From NCBI GenBank assembly GCA_934122085.1, contig CAKOVS010000015.1:1-22450 (forward strand): a stretch of 22,450 nucleotides of DNA. Reading direction: 5' to 3'. Source of the DNA: an uncultured Clostridia bacterium (GTDB taxonomy: Bacteria; Bacillota; Clostridia; TANB77; CAG-508). The translations under genes and the position numbers were made by a program. Under the pieces are notes generated by a model. It saw only the letters and a program-made list of their open reading frames with translations. It did not search any database and had not been told where the DNA came from. The number at the start of each line of letters is the position of its first letter. Position 1 is the stretch's first letter. Positions 6,677 through 14,297 of this stretch are shown here, piece after piece.

Positions 6677-6718
6677 TATAGATATATACAAAAGTTTAAA
6701 GAAGAAAGGAATAGAACA

Positions 6719-7252
6719 ATGAAAAAAGTTTTAATAATAACAAGCTCACTAAGAGAACAAAGCAACTCAACTTTATTAGCACAAGCTTTTAAAGAGGGAG
6801 CAGAAGAAAAAGGAAACGAAGTTGAGATAATATCATTAAGAGAAAACAGGATTGCACCATGTGTAGGCTGTGGAAGTTGTCAAGTACATGGAGAATGTTT
6901 TATGAAAGACAAATTAAATGATATATTAGATAAAGTAATAGATGCAGATGTATTAGTATTTGCAAGTCCAACATATTATTATAGTGTTAATGGAACATTG
7001 AAAAATTTTATTGACAGAACTTATGCCCAATATTTAAAAATAAAAAACAAAGATTTTTATTATATAGGTTCAAGTTCAGATACATCAAAAGAAAGTATTG
7101 ACGGAGCAGTAGAAACAGTAAAAGGATTTTTAAGATGTGTTGAAAATGTAAATTTAAAAGGAATTGTTTATGGTTTAAATTTGAATGATCAAGGAGAAGC
7201 TAGATATAGTGAAAGTTTAAAACAGGCTTATGAAATGGAAAAAAATATATAA
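6719..7252 (+). CDS. NAD(P)H-dependent FMN reductase / flavodoxin-fold protein
   Basis: 177 residues. The flavodoxin-like fold of the NADPH-dependent FMN reductase family is visible: FMN phosphate loop SSLREQSNST (9-18), a cysteine-rich segment with Cys48, Cys51, Cys54 and Cys60 (CVGCGSCQVHGEC), and SPTYYYSVNGTLKNFIDR (83-100), the second flavin contact. The CxxCxxC...C arrangement is shared with iron-sulfur flavoproteins of anaerobes, so a small Fe-S site is possible. Predicted cytoplasmic redox enzyme using flavin; substrate unknown. RBS AAGGAA. It is followed 12 bases later by a second flavodoxin gene, and both lie behind a MerR-type promoter, suggesting response to oxidative, electrophile or thiol stress. 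Confidence 0.85.
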   Translation: MKKVLIITSSLREQSNSTLLAQAFKEGAEEKGNEVEIISLRENRIAPCVGCGSCQVHGECFMKDKLNDILDKVIDADVLVFASPTYYYSVNGTLKNFIDRTYAQYLKIKNKDFYYIGSSSDTSKESIDGAVETVKGFLRCVENVNLKGIVYGLNLNDQGEARYSESLKQAYEMEKNI

Positions 7253-7264
7253 GGAAGTGATAAA

Positions 7265-7798
7265 ATGAGCTTATTTGGAAGTAAAAAAGAAAATTATAGA
7301 AATAAAAAAAGTTTAGTAATATATTTCTCAAGAGCTGATGAAAACTATGCAGTTGGATATATTGAAAAAGGTAATACTGAAATAGTTGCAGAATATATAA
7401 GAGATATTATAGGAGCAGACTTATTTAAAATAGAAGGTGTTAAAGGATATTCGGCAGATTATCAAACATGTATAGAAGAAGCAAAAGAAAGAAAAGAAAA
7501 AAATGAAAGACTAGAATTGAAAAAATACATAGAAGATATATCACAATATGAAGTTATATATATTGGAGCACCTGTATATTGGGGAATAATGCCACAAGAA
7601 ATGATAACACAATTAGAAAAATTAGATTTCTCAGGAAAAGTTGTTAGAATTTTTACTACACATGAAGGTTCAGGATTAGGATCTATTCCATCACAAGTAA
7701 AACGAGTATGTAAAGGTGCAAATGTTTTAGAAGATAGTATTGCAATTAGAGGAGCATCTGCAAAATCTTCTAAAGATAAAATTGAAAATTGGTTATAA
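7265..7798 (+). CDS. Flavodoxin family protein
   Basis: 177 residues. KSLVIYFSRADE near residue 15 is the N-terminal strand and phosphate-binding start of the flavodoxin_4 group. GNTEIVAEYIRDIIGADLFKIEG and IYIGAPVYWGIMPQEM are the other conserved FMN-binding segments, and the THEGSGLGS loop is typical. It binds FMN and probably carries or transfers electrons in the cytoplasm. RBS AAGGAAGTGA overlaps the end of the preceding reductase gene region; the two are one operon and may act as a redox pair. A weak hairpin with TTTTT follows near 7812-7842. Confidence 0.85.
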   Translation: MSLFGSKKENYRNKKSLVIYFSRADENYAVGYIEKGNTEIVAEYIRDIIGADLFKIEGVKGYSADYQTCIEEAKERKEKNERLELKKYIEDISQYEVIYIGAPVYWGIMPQEMITQLEKLDFSGKVVRIFTTHEGSGLGSIPSQVKRVCKGANVLEDSIAIRGASAKSSKDKIENWL

Positions 7799-7879
7799 AA
7801 TTTTTATAGATAGGAACTACTTGAAATATAGAGGTTCTTTTTATATAATCATAGTAAAATAAGCAAATGTTAACTTCAG

Positions 7880-7933
7880 TTGACAAATTTCCAAGTCAAA
7901 TTGGTGGTGTGCAACTAAAATAATTTGTATAAT
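7880..7933 (+). promoter_or_regulatory. Possible operator and promoter before the XRE gene
   Basis: TTGAC (7880-7884) and GTCAA (7895-7899) form an inverted repeat with 10 bases between, and TATAAT stands at 7928-7933. No convincing -35 lies at 17 bases. Autoregulation by the downstream HTH protein is possible but not shown. Confidence 0.3.
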
Positions 7934-7957
7934 ATAACTAAAAAGGAGGAAGAAAAA

Positions 7958-8608
7958 ATGAGTTTAGGTCAAAGATTAATTGAACTTAGGAAAGAAAAAA
8001 AGTTATCTCAAGAAGAAGTTGCAGGAAAATTAAATGTAACTAGACAAACAGTTTCAAAATGGGAGACAGATCAAAGCACACCAGACTTTGATAAAATATT
8101 ACCATTATGTGAGTTATATGGAATATCTACAGAAGAATTAATTACTGGAAAAAAAGTAGTAATTCAAGAAGAAAAACAAGAAAAAACAAAAGAAGAAATT
8201 ATTTCAGATACTCCAGAGAAAAAGAGCAAAAGAGTGAAAGGTTTAGTTATAGGAATTTTAATTTATTTTGTAGCAATTTCATGGATTATGGTTAGCATAC
8301 CAGTAATAAAAATGAATCCAATTGTAAGTAGTGCAATATTTTTGTTGATATGTGGTATAGCAACATGTTTAATAGTATATACACAAATTATGTATAAAAA
8401 AGAAAAAACAGAAAAAGAAAAGGAAAAAAGTAAATTATATAAGCAAATAGAAGATATTGTAGCAATAATAACAACTATAATTTATTTAATTATAAGTTTT
8501 TCAACAATGGCTTGGCATATTACGTGGATTATTTGGCTTGTGTATGCTCTAGTAATGGAAATTGTAAAATTAATAATTTCTATGAAAGGAGATCAAAATG
8601 AAGAATAA
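7958..8608 (+). CDS. XRE-family HTH regulator with membrane domain
   Basis: 216 residues. The N-terminal XRE/Cro helix-turn-helix is clear: LGQRLIELRKEKKLSQEEVAGKLNVTRQTVSKWE (about 3-36) with the usual PDFDKILPLCELYGISTEEL tail. After a charged linker (about 68-90) come three to four hydrophobic helices (about 93-113, 120-140, 160-200), so this is a membrane-anchored DNA-binding protein. Start 7958 is set by AGGAGG at 7944-7949 and by the HTH beginning at MSLGQ; the frame open from 7925 lacks a binding site. It overlaps the next gene by 11 bases. This pairing of XRE-membrane protein with a DUF4097 protein suggests control of an envelope-associated function; a signal is not known. Confidence 0.85.
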   Translation: MSLGQRLIELRKEKKLSQEEVAGKLNVTRQTVSKWETDQSTPDFDKILPLCELYGISTEELITGKKVVIQEEKQEKTKEEIISDTPEKKSKRVKGLVIGILIYFVAISWIMVSIPVIKMNPIVSSAIFLLICGIATCLIVYTQIMYKKEKTEKEKEKSKLYKQIEDIVAIITTIIYLIISFSTMAWHITWIIWLVYALVMEIVKLIISMKGDQNEE

Positions 8609-9476
8609 TATAATTAAAATTAGTATGATTATACTTCTTACTATTATTGCAATATGTTTGATTGCTTTTATGATAAACGTAATAAATAATCAAAATGGTT
8701 TTAGAGGATTTTTTAAATCTTATAAAACAAGTGAAGAGTTAGTTATAAATGAAAACTATGATAATAATTTTGATAAGATAAGTATAGAGTCTAAAGCAAG
8801 TAATATATATGTATATTCAACTGAAGAAAATGAAATAAGAATAAAATATTATGGAGTAAAAGATGAAGCGTCAATATCAACTGAAAATAATACATTAAAA
8901 ATATCTACATTTGAAAATAATAAATTTTTTAATACAAAAATTTCTAAAACTGAAATTTATGTTCCAAAAACTTATGATAAATTGATTGAAATAAAAAATA
9001 ATTATGGAAATGTAGAAGTTGGAGAATTTAAGAATTCTACAATTAGTATTGAAGAAGATTATGGAAACGTAAAAGTAGAAAATGCAAAAGATATTACAAT
9101 ACAAAATAATTATGGAGATATTTCATTAGGAGATGCTGAAAGTGCAACATTAAATGAAAGTTGTGGAGACATAAAGGTAAAAAAAGTTGATAAAGTTATA
9201 GTGGAAAATAAGTATGGAGACATAGTTATTGATAATGTAGAATATAGCTTACAAATAGAAGATAACTGTGGTGATGTTGAAATAAAAAATATTAATCTAA
9301 AAGAAAATTCATATATAAAAAATAATTTAGGTGATATTAAAATATTGAATACAAATGAGATTTATTTTGATGCAAAAACTAATTTGGGTGATACCAAGAT
9401 AAATAATAATTATAATAAATCAGAAATTACATTAAAGATTCAAAATGATTGCGGAGATATTGAGATTAATAATTAA
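8598..9476 (+). CDS. DUF4097-type beta-repeat membrane-anchored protein
   Basis: 292 residues with a short cytoplasmic N-terminus, one hydrophobic helix (about 7-29) and a large extracytoplasmic domain. From about residue 130 the chain is made of roughly 20-residue repeats ending in [YCL]G[DN][VIT]: NNYGNV, EDYGNV, NNYGDI, ESCGDI, NKYGDI, DNCGDV, NNLGDI, TNLGDT and NDCGDI, nine copies, the pattern of the DUF4097 right-handed beta-helix-like repeat. Cys and Tyr alternate in part of the array. Function of the family is unknown; it is often found with membrane regulators and in cell-envelope stress loci. Translation is coupled to the XRE gene (11-bp overlap, RBS GAAAGGAG). A terminator follows. 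Confidence 0.85.
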   Translation: MKNNIIKISMIILLTIIAICLIAFMINVINNQNGFRGFFKSYKTSEELVINENYDNNFDKISIESKASNIYVYSTEENEIRIKYYGVKDEASISTENNTLKISTFENNKFFNTKISKTEIYVPKTYDKLIEIKNNYGNVEVGEFKNSTISIEEDYGNVKVENAKDITIQNNYGDISLGDAESATLNESCGDIKVKKVDKVIVENKYGDIVIDNVEYSLQIEDNCGDVEIKNINLKENSYIKNNLGDIKILNTNEIYFDAKTNLGDTKINNNYNKSEITLKIQNDCGDIEINN

Positions 9477-9480
9477 TATA

Positions 9481-9514
9481 AAGCAGGTAATTAGTTTATA
9501 ATTATCTGCTTTTT
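9481..9514 (+). terminator. Terminator after the DUF4097 gene
   Basis: AAGCAGGTAATTA (9481-9493), loop GTTTA, TAATTATCTGCTT (9499-9511) with one G-U pair, followed by T residues to 9514. It separates this operon from vanRS. Confidence 0.85.
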
Positions 9515-9524
9515 GTTACGTTCT

Positions 9525-9566
9525 TAAGAAGAAATTAATAATTGGCTATTAAAAGTGTGTTATAAT
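9525..9566 (+). promoter_or_regulatory. vanR promoter with the shared 14-bp box
   Basis: Box TAAGAAGAAATTAA at 9525-9538, 22 bases, then extended -10 TGTTATAAT (TATAAT 9561-9566). No recognisable -35 is present at 17 bases, which suggests activator dependence. The box recurs before vanW and the P-type ATPase at the same spacing, so VanR autoregulation is a plausible reading. Confidence 0.65.
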
Positions 9567-9598
9567 AATTTAATGAGAAAAAGAAAAGAGGAAATGTG

Positions 9599-10294
9599 AT
9601 GGCAAACATATTAATTGTAGATGATGAAAAAGAAATAGCAGATTTAGTTGAAATATACTTAAAAAACGAAAACTATAATGTATATAAATATTATTCAAGT
9701 AAAGATTTATTAAAAAACATAGATAAACTAGAAATAGATTTAGCAATATTAGATGTTATGATGCCTGATATTGATGGTTTTAAATTATGTAATAAAATAA
9801 GGGAAAAATATAATTTTCCAATTATTTTTGTAACTGCAAAAGTAGAAAATATAGATAAAATTACAGGACTTAGTATTGGAGCTGATGATTATATTACAAA
9901 ACCATTTCAGCCTCTTGAACTAATAGCAAGAGTAAAAGCCCAATTGAGAAGATACAAAAAATATAATAATCAAGATAACCAGTTAGATACAAATGAGATA
10001 GATTTTAGAGGAATACGAATTAATAATTCTACACATGAATTTTTCTTTAACGAAAAGCTTGTTGAACTTACAAAAACAGAATTTGCAATATTATGGGAAT
10101 TGTGTGCTAATAGAGGAAATGTTGTAAAAAGTGATGAACTATTTTCTAAAGTTTGGGGAGAAAAGTATTTTGAAAGAGATAATAATACTATAATGGTACA
10201 TATAAGACACTTAAGAGAAAAGATGAATGATGGTGGGAGAAATCCGAAGTATATTAAGACTGTTTATGGAATGGGGTATAAGATTGAAAAATAA
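9599..10294 (+). CDS. vanR: VanR-type response regulator
   Basis: 231-residue OmpR/PhoB-class regulator. The receiver domain (1-120) has the acidic pocket VDDE (8-11), phospho-acceptor Asp52 in LAILDVMMP, Thr79 and Lys101 in YITKPF. The C-terminal winged helix (about 130-231) carries LTKTEFAILWELCANRGNVV and the recognition region TIMVHIRHLREKM. Phosphorylated by VanS, it would activate the vanWGXYT operon and its own promoter. A GTG at 9596 directly precedes the ATG at 9599; AGAGGAAA serves either. Assignment as VanR rests on position next to vanS and the van genes plus overall similarity. It is separated from vanS by a 142-base palindrome-rich gap, longer than usual. Confidence 0.9.
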   Translation: MANILIVDDEKEIADLVEIYLKNENYNVYKYYSSKDLLKNIDKLEIDLAILDVMMPDIDGFKLCNKIREKYNFPIIFVTAKVENIDKITGLSIGADDYITKPFQPLELIARVKAQLRRYKKYNNQDNQLDTNEIDFRGIRINNSTHEFFFNEKLVELTKTEFAILWELCANRGNVVKSDELFSKVWGEKYFERDNNTIMVHIRHLREKMNDGGRNPKYIKTVYGMGYKIEK

Positions 10295-10298
10295 TTAC

Positions 10299-10390
10299 AA
10301 TTTTGGCTGTGTTAAATTTCATTTAAAACGCGGTTACATACATTATGTATGCGCCCTTGCTTTTTAAATAAAATTTGCCTTGCCAAAATT
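10299..10390. repeat. Large imperfect stem-loop between vanR and vanS
   Basis: AATTTTGGC (10299-10307) pairs with GCCAAAATT (10382-10390). Inside it, 10314-10328 pairs with 10362-10376 at 14 of 15 positions, and CATACA-TTA-TGTATG forms the tip. The whole 10295-10436 gap otherwise holds only the vanS ribosome binding site. It may attenuate vanS, stabilise vanR mRNA, or be an inserted palindromic element. Confidence 0.7.
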
Positions 10391-10436
10391 TAATTCTTTT
10401 CCAATCAAATTTATACTAAAAGGAGTGAGATGAAGA

Positions 10437-11561
10437 TTGAAAAATAATGATATGAAAAAAATAGTAAAAAGTACATTTTGGAGTTTTATAGTCCAATGTA
10501 TGATTAGTTTAACTATAATGGGAATAATTATGATAATTTTAGCAGAAAGCAGAGCAATATTTGACTTTCAGTGGTTATACAATATTTTTCCACATTTATA
10601 TGATTTACTTGATAATATATATGAATTAGTTTTTGAAAGAGCATATTTTATATTTATTATATTTGGAACTACATTAATAATAGTTTTAAGCTTATTATAT
10701 AAATTATTAAATAAAATATTTTCTTATGTGTTTGCAGTTTCAGAATCAGCAGATAAATTATTTGACAAAAATGTAGAGTATATAAATTTACCGCCAGAAA
10801 TGGTAGAAGTAGAGAAAAAATTAAATCATTTTAAAACAGAAGCAATAAAAAATGAAAGACTTGCAAGAGAAAATGAACAGAAAAAAGATGAGTTAATTGT
10901 ATATCTTGCACATGATATAAAAACACCATTAACATCTATGATAGGATATTTATCATTATTAAGTGAAATAAAAGATATGCCACAAGAGCAAAGAAATAGA
11001 TATATTGACATTGCACTTGATAAATCATATAGATTAGAAGATTTGATTAATGAATTATTTGATGTAGCTAGATTTAATTCAGAAAAAATTGTTTTAGAAA
11101 AAGAAGAAATAAACTTGAATTTAATGTTAGAACAAATTGCAGATGATTTTTATCCTACATTAAAAGAAATGAATAAAAAAATTAACTTTACTTCCGATGA
11201 AAAAACAATTTTATATGCAGATCCTGATAAATTAAGTAGAGTATTTAATAATCTAATAAAAAATGCAGTAAATTATAGTAAAGAAAACACTGATATAGAT
11301 ATAAGTATATTAAATAAAGAAAATCAAGCGACTGTAAAGATTACAAATAAAGGAAAACAAATTCCAAAAGAAAAGTTAGATAAAATATTTGAAAAATTCT
11401 ATAGATTAGATTCTTCGAGAACAAGTAAAACAGGAGGTAGTGGGCTAGGCCTTGCTATTGCTAAAGAAATAGTAGAACTTCATGGAGGAAGAATTTATGC
11501 AGAAAGTGATATGAAAGAAACAACTTTTAGTGTTATATTACCAATAATAGAACAAGCTTAA
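10437..11561 (+). CDS. vanS: VanS-type sensor histidine kinase
   Basis: 374 residues. Two membrane helices (about 14-36 and 70-90) bracket a short external loop of about 33 residues. A HAMP-like linker follows, then the phospho-acceptor helix YLAHDIKTPLTSMIGYLSLL with His159, and the ATPase domain with NNLIKNAVNYS (N box), a KIFEKFYRLD F box and TGGSGLGLAIAKEIV (G box). It senses glycopeptide or wall damage and phosphorylates VanR. The small sensor loop is like other VanS of the VanG group. Start is TTG at 10437, with AGGAGTGA at 10421-10428; the nearby ATG at 10430 is in a closed frame. The next in-frame ATG (10452) would lose only five residues. Confidence 0.88.
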   Translation: MKNNDMKKIVKSTFWSFIVQCMISLTIMGIIMIILAESRAIFDFQWLYNIFPHLYDLLDNIYELVFERAYFIFIIFGTTLIIVLSLLYKLLNKIFSYVFAVSESADKLFDKNVEYINLPPEMVEVEKKLNHFKTEAIKNERLARENEQKKDELIVYLAHDIKTPLTSMIGYLSLLSEIKDMPQEQRNRYIDIALDKSYRLEDLINELFDVARFNSEKIVLEKEEINLNLMLEQIADDFYPTLKEMNKKINFTSDEKTILYADPDKLSRVFNNLIKNAVNYSKENTDIDISILNKENQATVKITNKGKQIPKEKLDKIFEKFYRLDSSRTSKTGGSGLGLAIAKEIVELHGGRIYAESDMKETTFSVILPIIEQA

Positions 11562-11578
11562 GAAAGTTTTAAGCTTTT
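11554..11578 (+). terminator. Weak terminator-like hairpin at the vanS stop
   Basis: AAGCTTAA (11554-11561, ending in the stop codon) pairs with TTAAGCTT (11569-11576), followed by only a few T. It could partly separate vanRS from the vanW operon, which has its own promoter. Confidence 0.45.
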
Positions 11579-11580
11579 CA

Positions 11581-11622
11581 TAAGAAGAAATTAAAGAAAA
11601 ATCATTGATAAGTTAGTACAAT
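11581..11622 (+). promoter_or_regulatory. vanW operon promoter with the shared 14-bp box
   Basis: Box TAAGAAGAAATTAA at 11581-11594, 22 bases, then TACAAT at 11617-11622. Geometry equals that of the vanR promoter. An alternative reading with TTGATA (11605-11610) as -35 has no good -10 at 17 bases. This is probably the inducible promoter for vanWGXYT. Confidence 0.55.
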
Positions 11623-11704
11623 ATATTTGTATTGATTTACAATGATTTTTTTATTGCAAAATCTCAAAAATATATGCAAGAATCATAAAGAAGAGAGGAA
11701 TAGT

Positions 11705-12523
11705 ATGAAAAGAAAAAGATTAACACAAATATTTCCGTTTCTTTTACCAATCAGAGTATGGCAAAGAAAACTATTTTACAATATTGGAATGAAATTTGAC
11801 AAAAACACATATTCAAATAAATTTGGAGATTTATTAAAATATGAAATTTGTAATACAAAAACATCAATGATTAATAAAAATAGTGGGCAAGACATAATTT
11901 ATCAAAAAAACAAAGTTGATAACCTAAAAATTGCAAGTAAAACGATGAATCATATATTAATATATCCAGGAGAAACATTTTCGTTTTGTTATCTTATAAA
12001 AAATGCTAAAAAGTACGGAAAATACAAAGATGGACTTATATTGATAGACGGAAAAATAGTCGCAAAAAAAGGAGGTGGATTATGTCATTTAAGTAATATG
12101 TTACATTACTTATTTTTAATGAGTCCTCTTACTGTAATAGAAAGACATGGACATAAAATGAAATCATTTCCAGATCCAGATAAAACAGCAATACAAGGAA
12201 TAGATTCAACAATAAGCAGTGGATGGTTAGACTTAAAAGTAAAAAATGAAACAAACAATATTTACCAAATTGATATATATTTTGATGAAGAATATATGTA
12301 TGGAAAAATATTATCAAATAAAGAAAGTGATGTTGCTTATGTAATATCAAATGAAAATTTAAGATATGTAAGACAAAATAATAAAATATATGAAATTGTT
12401 GATATTGTAAGAACAGAAATTGATAAAAACACAAATATGCAAATAAAAAAAGAAAAATTATATAGTGAAAAAGTAGAAATTACTTATGAACTTTCAAAAG
12501 ATATAAAAATAGAAGAGAGGTAA
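11705..12523 (+). CDS. vanW: VanW family protein
   Basis: 272 residues. The VanW domain fills most of the chain: IYPGETFSFCYLIKNAKKYGKYKDG followed by KKGGGLCHLSNMLHYLF (about residues 122-138), the GGGxCxxSNxL signature, then VIERHGHKM. VanW accompanies vanB- and vanG-type clusters but has no proven biochemical role in resistance. There is no signal peptide; the N-terminus is basic (MKRKR). The start at 11705 is chosen because AGAGAGGAA precedes it and because homology begins there; the frame open from 11642 would place translation close to the predicted transcription start. Only 5 bases separate it from vanG. Confidence 0.9.
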   Translation: MKRKRLTQIFPFLLPIRVWQRKLFYNIGMKFDKNTYSNKFGDLLKYEICNTKTSMINKNSGQDIIYQKNKVDNLKIASKTMNHILIYPGETFSFCYLIKNAKKYGKYKDGLILIDGKIVAKKGGGLCHLSNMLHYLFLMSPLTVIERHGHKMKSFPDPDKTAIQGIDSTISSGWLDLKVKNETNNIYQIDIYFDEEYMYGKILSNKESDVAYVISNENLRYVRQNNKIYEIVDIVRTEIDKNTNMQIKKEKLYSEKVEITYELSKDIKIEER

Positions 12524-12528
12524 TAGTT

Positions 12529-13566
12529 ATGAAAACAAAAGTTGGAATAATATTTGGAGGATGTTCAAGTGAATATGATGTATCACTTGTATCTGCTACA
12601 TCAGTAATAAAAAATATTAATAAAGAGAAATATGATGTAGTTTTAATAGGTATAACAAAACAAGGAGATTTTTATTTATATCAAGGAGATATAGAAAAAA
12701 TAGAGAAAAACGAATGGAAAGATGATAAGTCTTGTAAAAAAATCACGATATCTACAAATAGAAGTGATCATGGAATAATTATATTAGATACTAATGAAAT
12801 TATAAAATTAGATATAGTTTTTCCAGTTTTACACGGACAAAATGGAGAAGACGGAAGATTACAAGGATTACTTGAATTAGCAGGAATAAAATATGTTGGA
12901 TGTGATATGACATCATCAGCAATATGTATGGATAAATATTTAGCGCATGAGCTAGTAGCAACAAATGGTATTCTTACACCAATATCTTATTTATTTGAAA
13001 ATGATAGTTATGATGATATAAGAAACAAAATAAAGAACTTACATTATCCACTATTTGTAAAGCCTTTAAAAGCAGGCTCATCATTTGGGATTACAAAAAT
13101 TAAAAGTGAAGATAATTTAAAAGAGGCATTAGAAGAAGCTTATAAATATGACAATAAAGTAATTATTGAAGAAAATATTGATGGATTTGAAGTTGGTTGT
13201 GCAGTATTAGGAAATTATGATTTAGTTGTAGGAGAAGTTGATGAAATTGAATTACAAGATGGATTTTTTGATTATTTTGAAAAATATAACTTAAAAACAA
13301 GTAGAATAATATTACCAGCAAGATTAAGTGAAGAAGAAAGAGAAAAAATAAAGAAAACAGCACTTGAAATTTATAAAATATTAGGTTGCACTGGATTTGC
13401 TAGAGTTGATATGTTCTATACAAAAGATAAAAAAATTGTTTTTAATGAAGTAAATACAATACCAGGTTGTACATCACATTCGAGATATCCAAGTATGTTA
13501 AACAAAATAGGAATATCATTTCCAGAAGTAATAGATAAACTTATAAAGTTAGGATTAGAAAGATGA
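12529..13566 (+). CDS. vanG: VanG-type D-alanine--D-serine ligase
   Basis: 345-residue ATP-grasp ligase that joins D-Ala to D-Ser, giving wall precursors to which vancomycin binds weakly. Visible: GGCSSEYDVSLVS with Glu15, LHGQNGEDGRLQG (His102 onward), KPLKAGSSFGI, EENIDGFEVGCAV, and metal-binding RVDMFYT...FNEVNTIPGCTSHSRYP. The omega loop reads GFFDYFEKYNLKTS with EKY at 251-253, the wording of D-Ala-D-Ser ligases of the VanC/VanG line and not of D-Ala-D-Lac ligases such as VanA. Length matches VanG. Its ATGA overlap with vanXY and the presence of a serine racemase gene support the D-Ser reading; housekeeping Ddl is less likely. Confidence 0.93.
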   Translation: MKTKVGIIFGGCSSEYDVSLVSATSVIKNINKEKYDVVLIGITKQGDFYLYQGDIEKIEKNEWKDDKSCKKITISTNRSDHGIIILDTNEIIKLDIVFPVLHGQNGEDGRLQGLLELAGIKYVGCDMTSSAICMDKYLAHELVATNGILTPISYLFENDSYDDIRNKIKNLHYPLFVKPLKAGSSFGITKIKSEDNLKEALEEAYKYDNKVIIEENIDGFEVGCAVLGNYDLVVGEVDEIELQDGFFDYFEKYNLKTSRIILPARLSEEEREKIKKTALEIYKILGCTGFARVDMFYTKDKKIVFNEVNTIPGCTSHSRYPSMLNKIGISFPEVIDKLIKLGLER

Positions 13567-14297
13567 AAAAAGTAAAATTAAATGATGAAAATGTACATAA
13601 AGGATATCTTATTTTAATAAATCCAGATAATTTATTAAAAACAAATGAAATTAAATTAATGTCATATAGTGAAAAATATAAAAATATAGAATTAGACCAA
13701 GTAGCAAATAGTCAACTGCAAAAAGCATTAAAAAGTATAAATGCAAATGATGAAATAGTTCCAATAAGTGGATTTAGAACTTTTGAAGAACAGAAAAGAT
13801 TGTATACAGATTCAATAATAGAAAATGGTGAAGAATATACAAAAAAGTTTGTAGCATTACCAAATGCAAGTGAACATCAAACAGGACTTGCAATTGATTT
13901 AGCATTAAATAAACCTAATATAGATTTTATATGTCCAAGTTTTCCATATAATGGTATATGCCAAGAATTTAGAAAAATAGCACCAAATTTTGGTTTTATT
14001 GAAAGATACAAGGATGAAAAAAAGAACATTACAAAAATAGCTAAAGAAGAATGGCATTTTAGATTTGTAGGTTATCCTCATTCAAAAATTATAACAAATA
14101 AAGATTTATGTTTAGAAGAATATATTGAATATTTAAAAGAATATAAATATCCGAAATTTTTAAATAGCTATGGATATAAGATTTCTTATATTCCGTATGA
14201 AAATCAAAACGAAACAATTATATTACAAGAAAATCAAATGATTTCTGGAAATAATGTAGATGGATTTATTTTATCAGAAAGAGTGAGTGATGAATAA
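13563..14297 (+). CDS. vanXY: VanXY-type D,D-dipeptidase/carboxypeptidase
   Basis: 244-residue zinc peptidase of the VanY/VanXY (M15) family. It would hydrolyse D-Ala-D-Ala and cut the terminal D-Ala from wall precursors, removing the vancomycin target. Zinc ligands are seen in SEHQTGLAIDL (His105, Asp112) and EEWH (His165), with Glu162 as general base and Arg72 in SGFRTFEEQ as substrate contact. There is no signal peptide or membrane anchor, which distinguishes it from VanY and fits a cytoplasmic VanXY. The last ~65 residues after the catalytic domain are less typical. Start overlaps the vanG stop by 4 bases, and its end overlaps vanT by 8 bases. Confidence 0.88.
   Translation: MKKVKLNDENVHKGYLILINPDNLLKTNEIKLMSYSEKYKNIELDQVANSQLQKALKSINANDEIVPISGFRTFEEQKRLYTDSIIENGEEYTKKFVALPNASEHQTGLAIDLALNKPNIDFICPSFPYNGICQEFRKIAPNFGFIERYKDEKKNITKIAKEEWHFRFVGYPHSKIITNKDLCLEEYIEYLKEYKYPKFLNSYGYKISYIPYENQNETIILQENQMISGNNVDGFILSERVSDE

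Noticed and set aside
7958..8608. XRE gene upstream of vanR as vanU
   Set aside because: VanU is a short HTH protein. This one is 216 residues with membrane helices, is coupled to a DUF4097 gene, and is separated from vanR by a terminator and a promoter.
12529..13566. Housekeeping D-Ala-D-Ala ligase (Ddl) or VanA-type D-Lac ligase
   Set aside because: The omega loop has FFDYFEKY wording, and the gene is coupled to vanXY and a serine-racemase vanT, all typical of D-Ala-D-Ser clusters.
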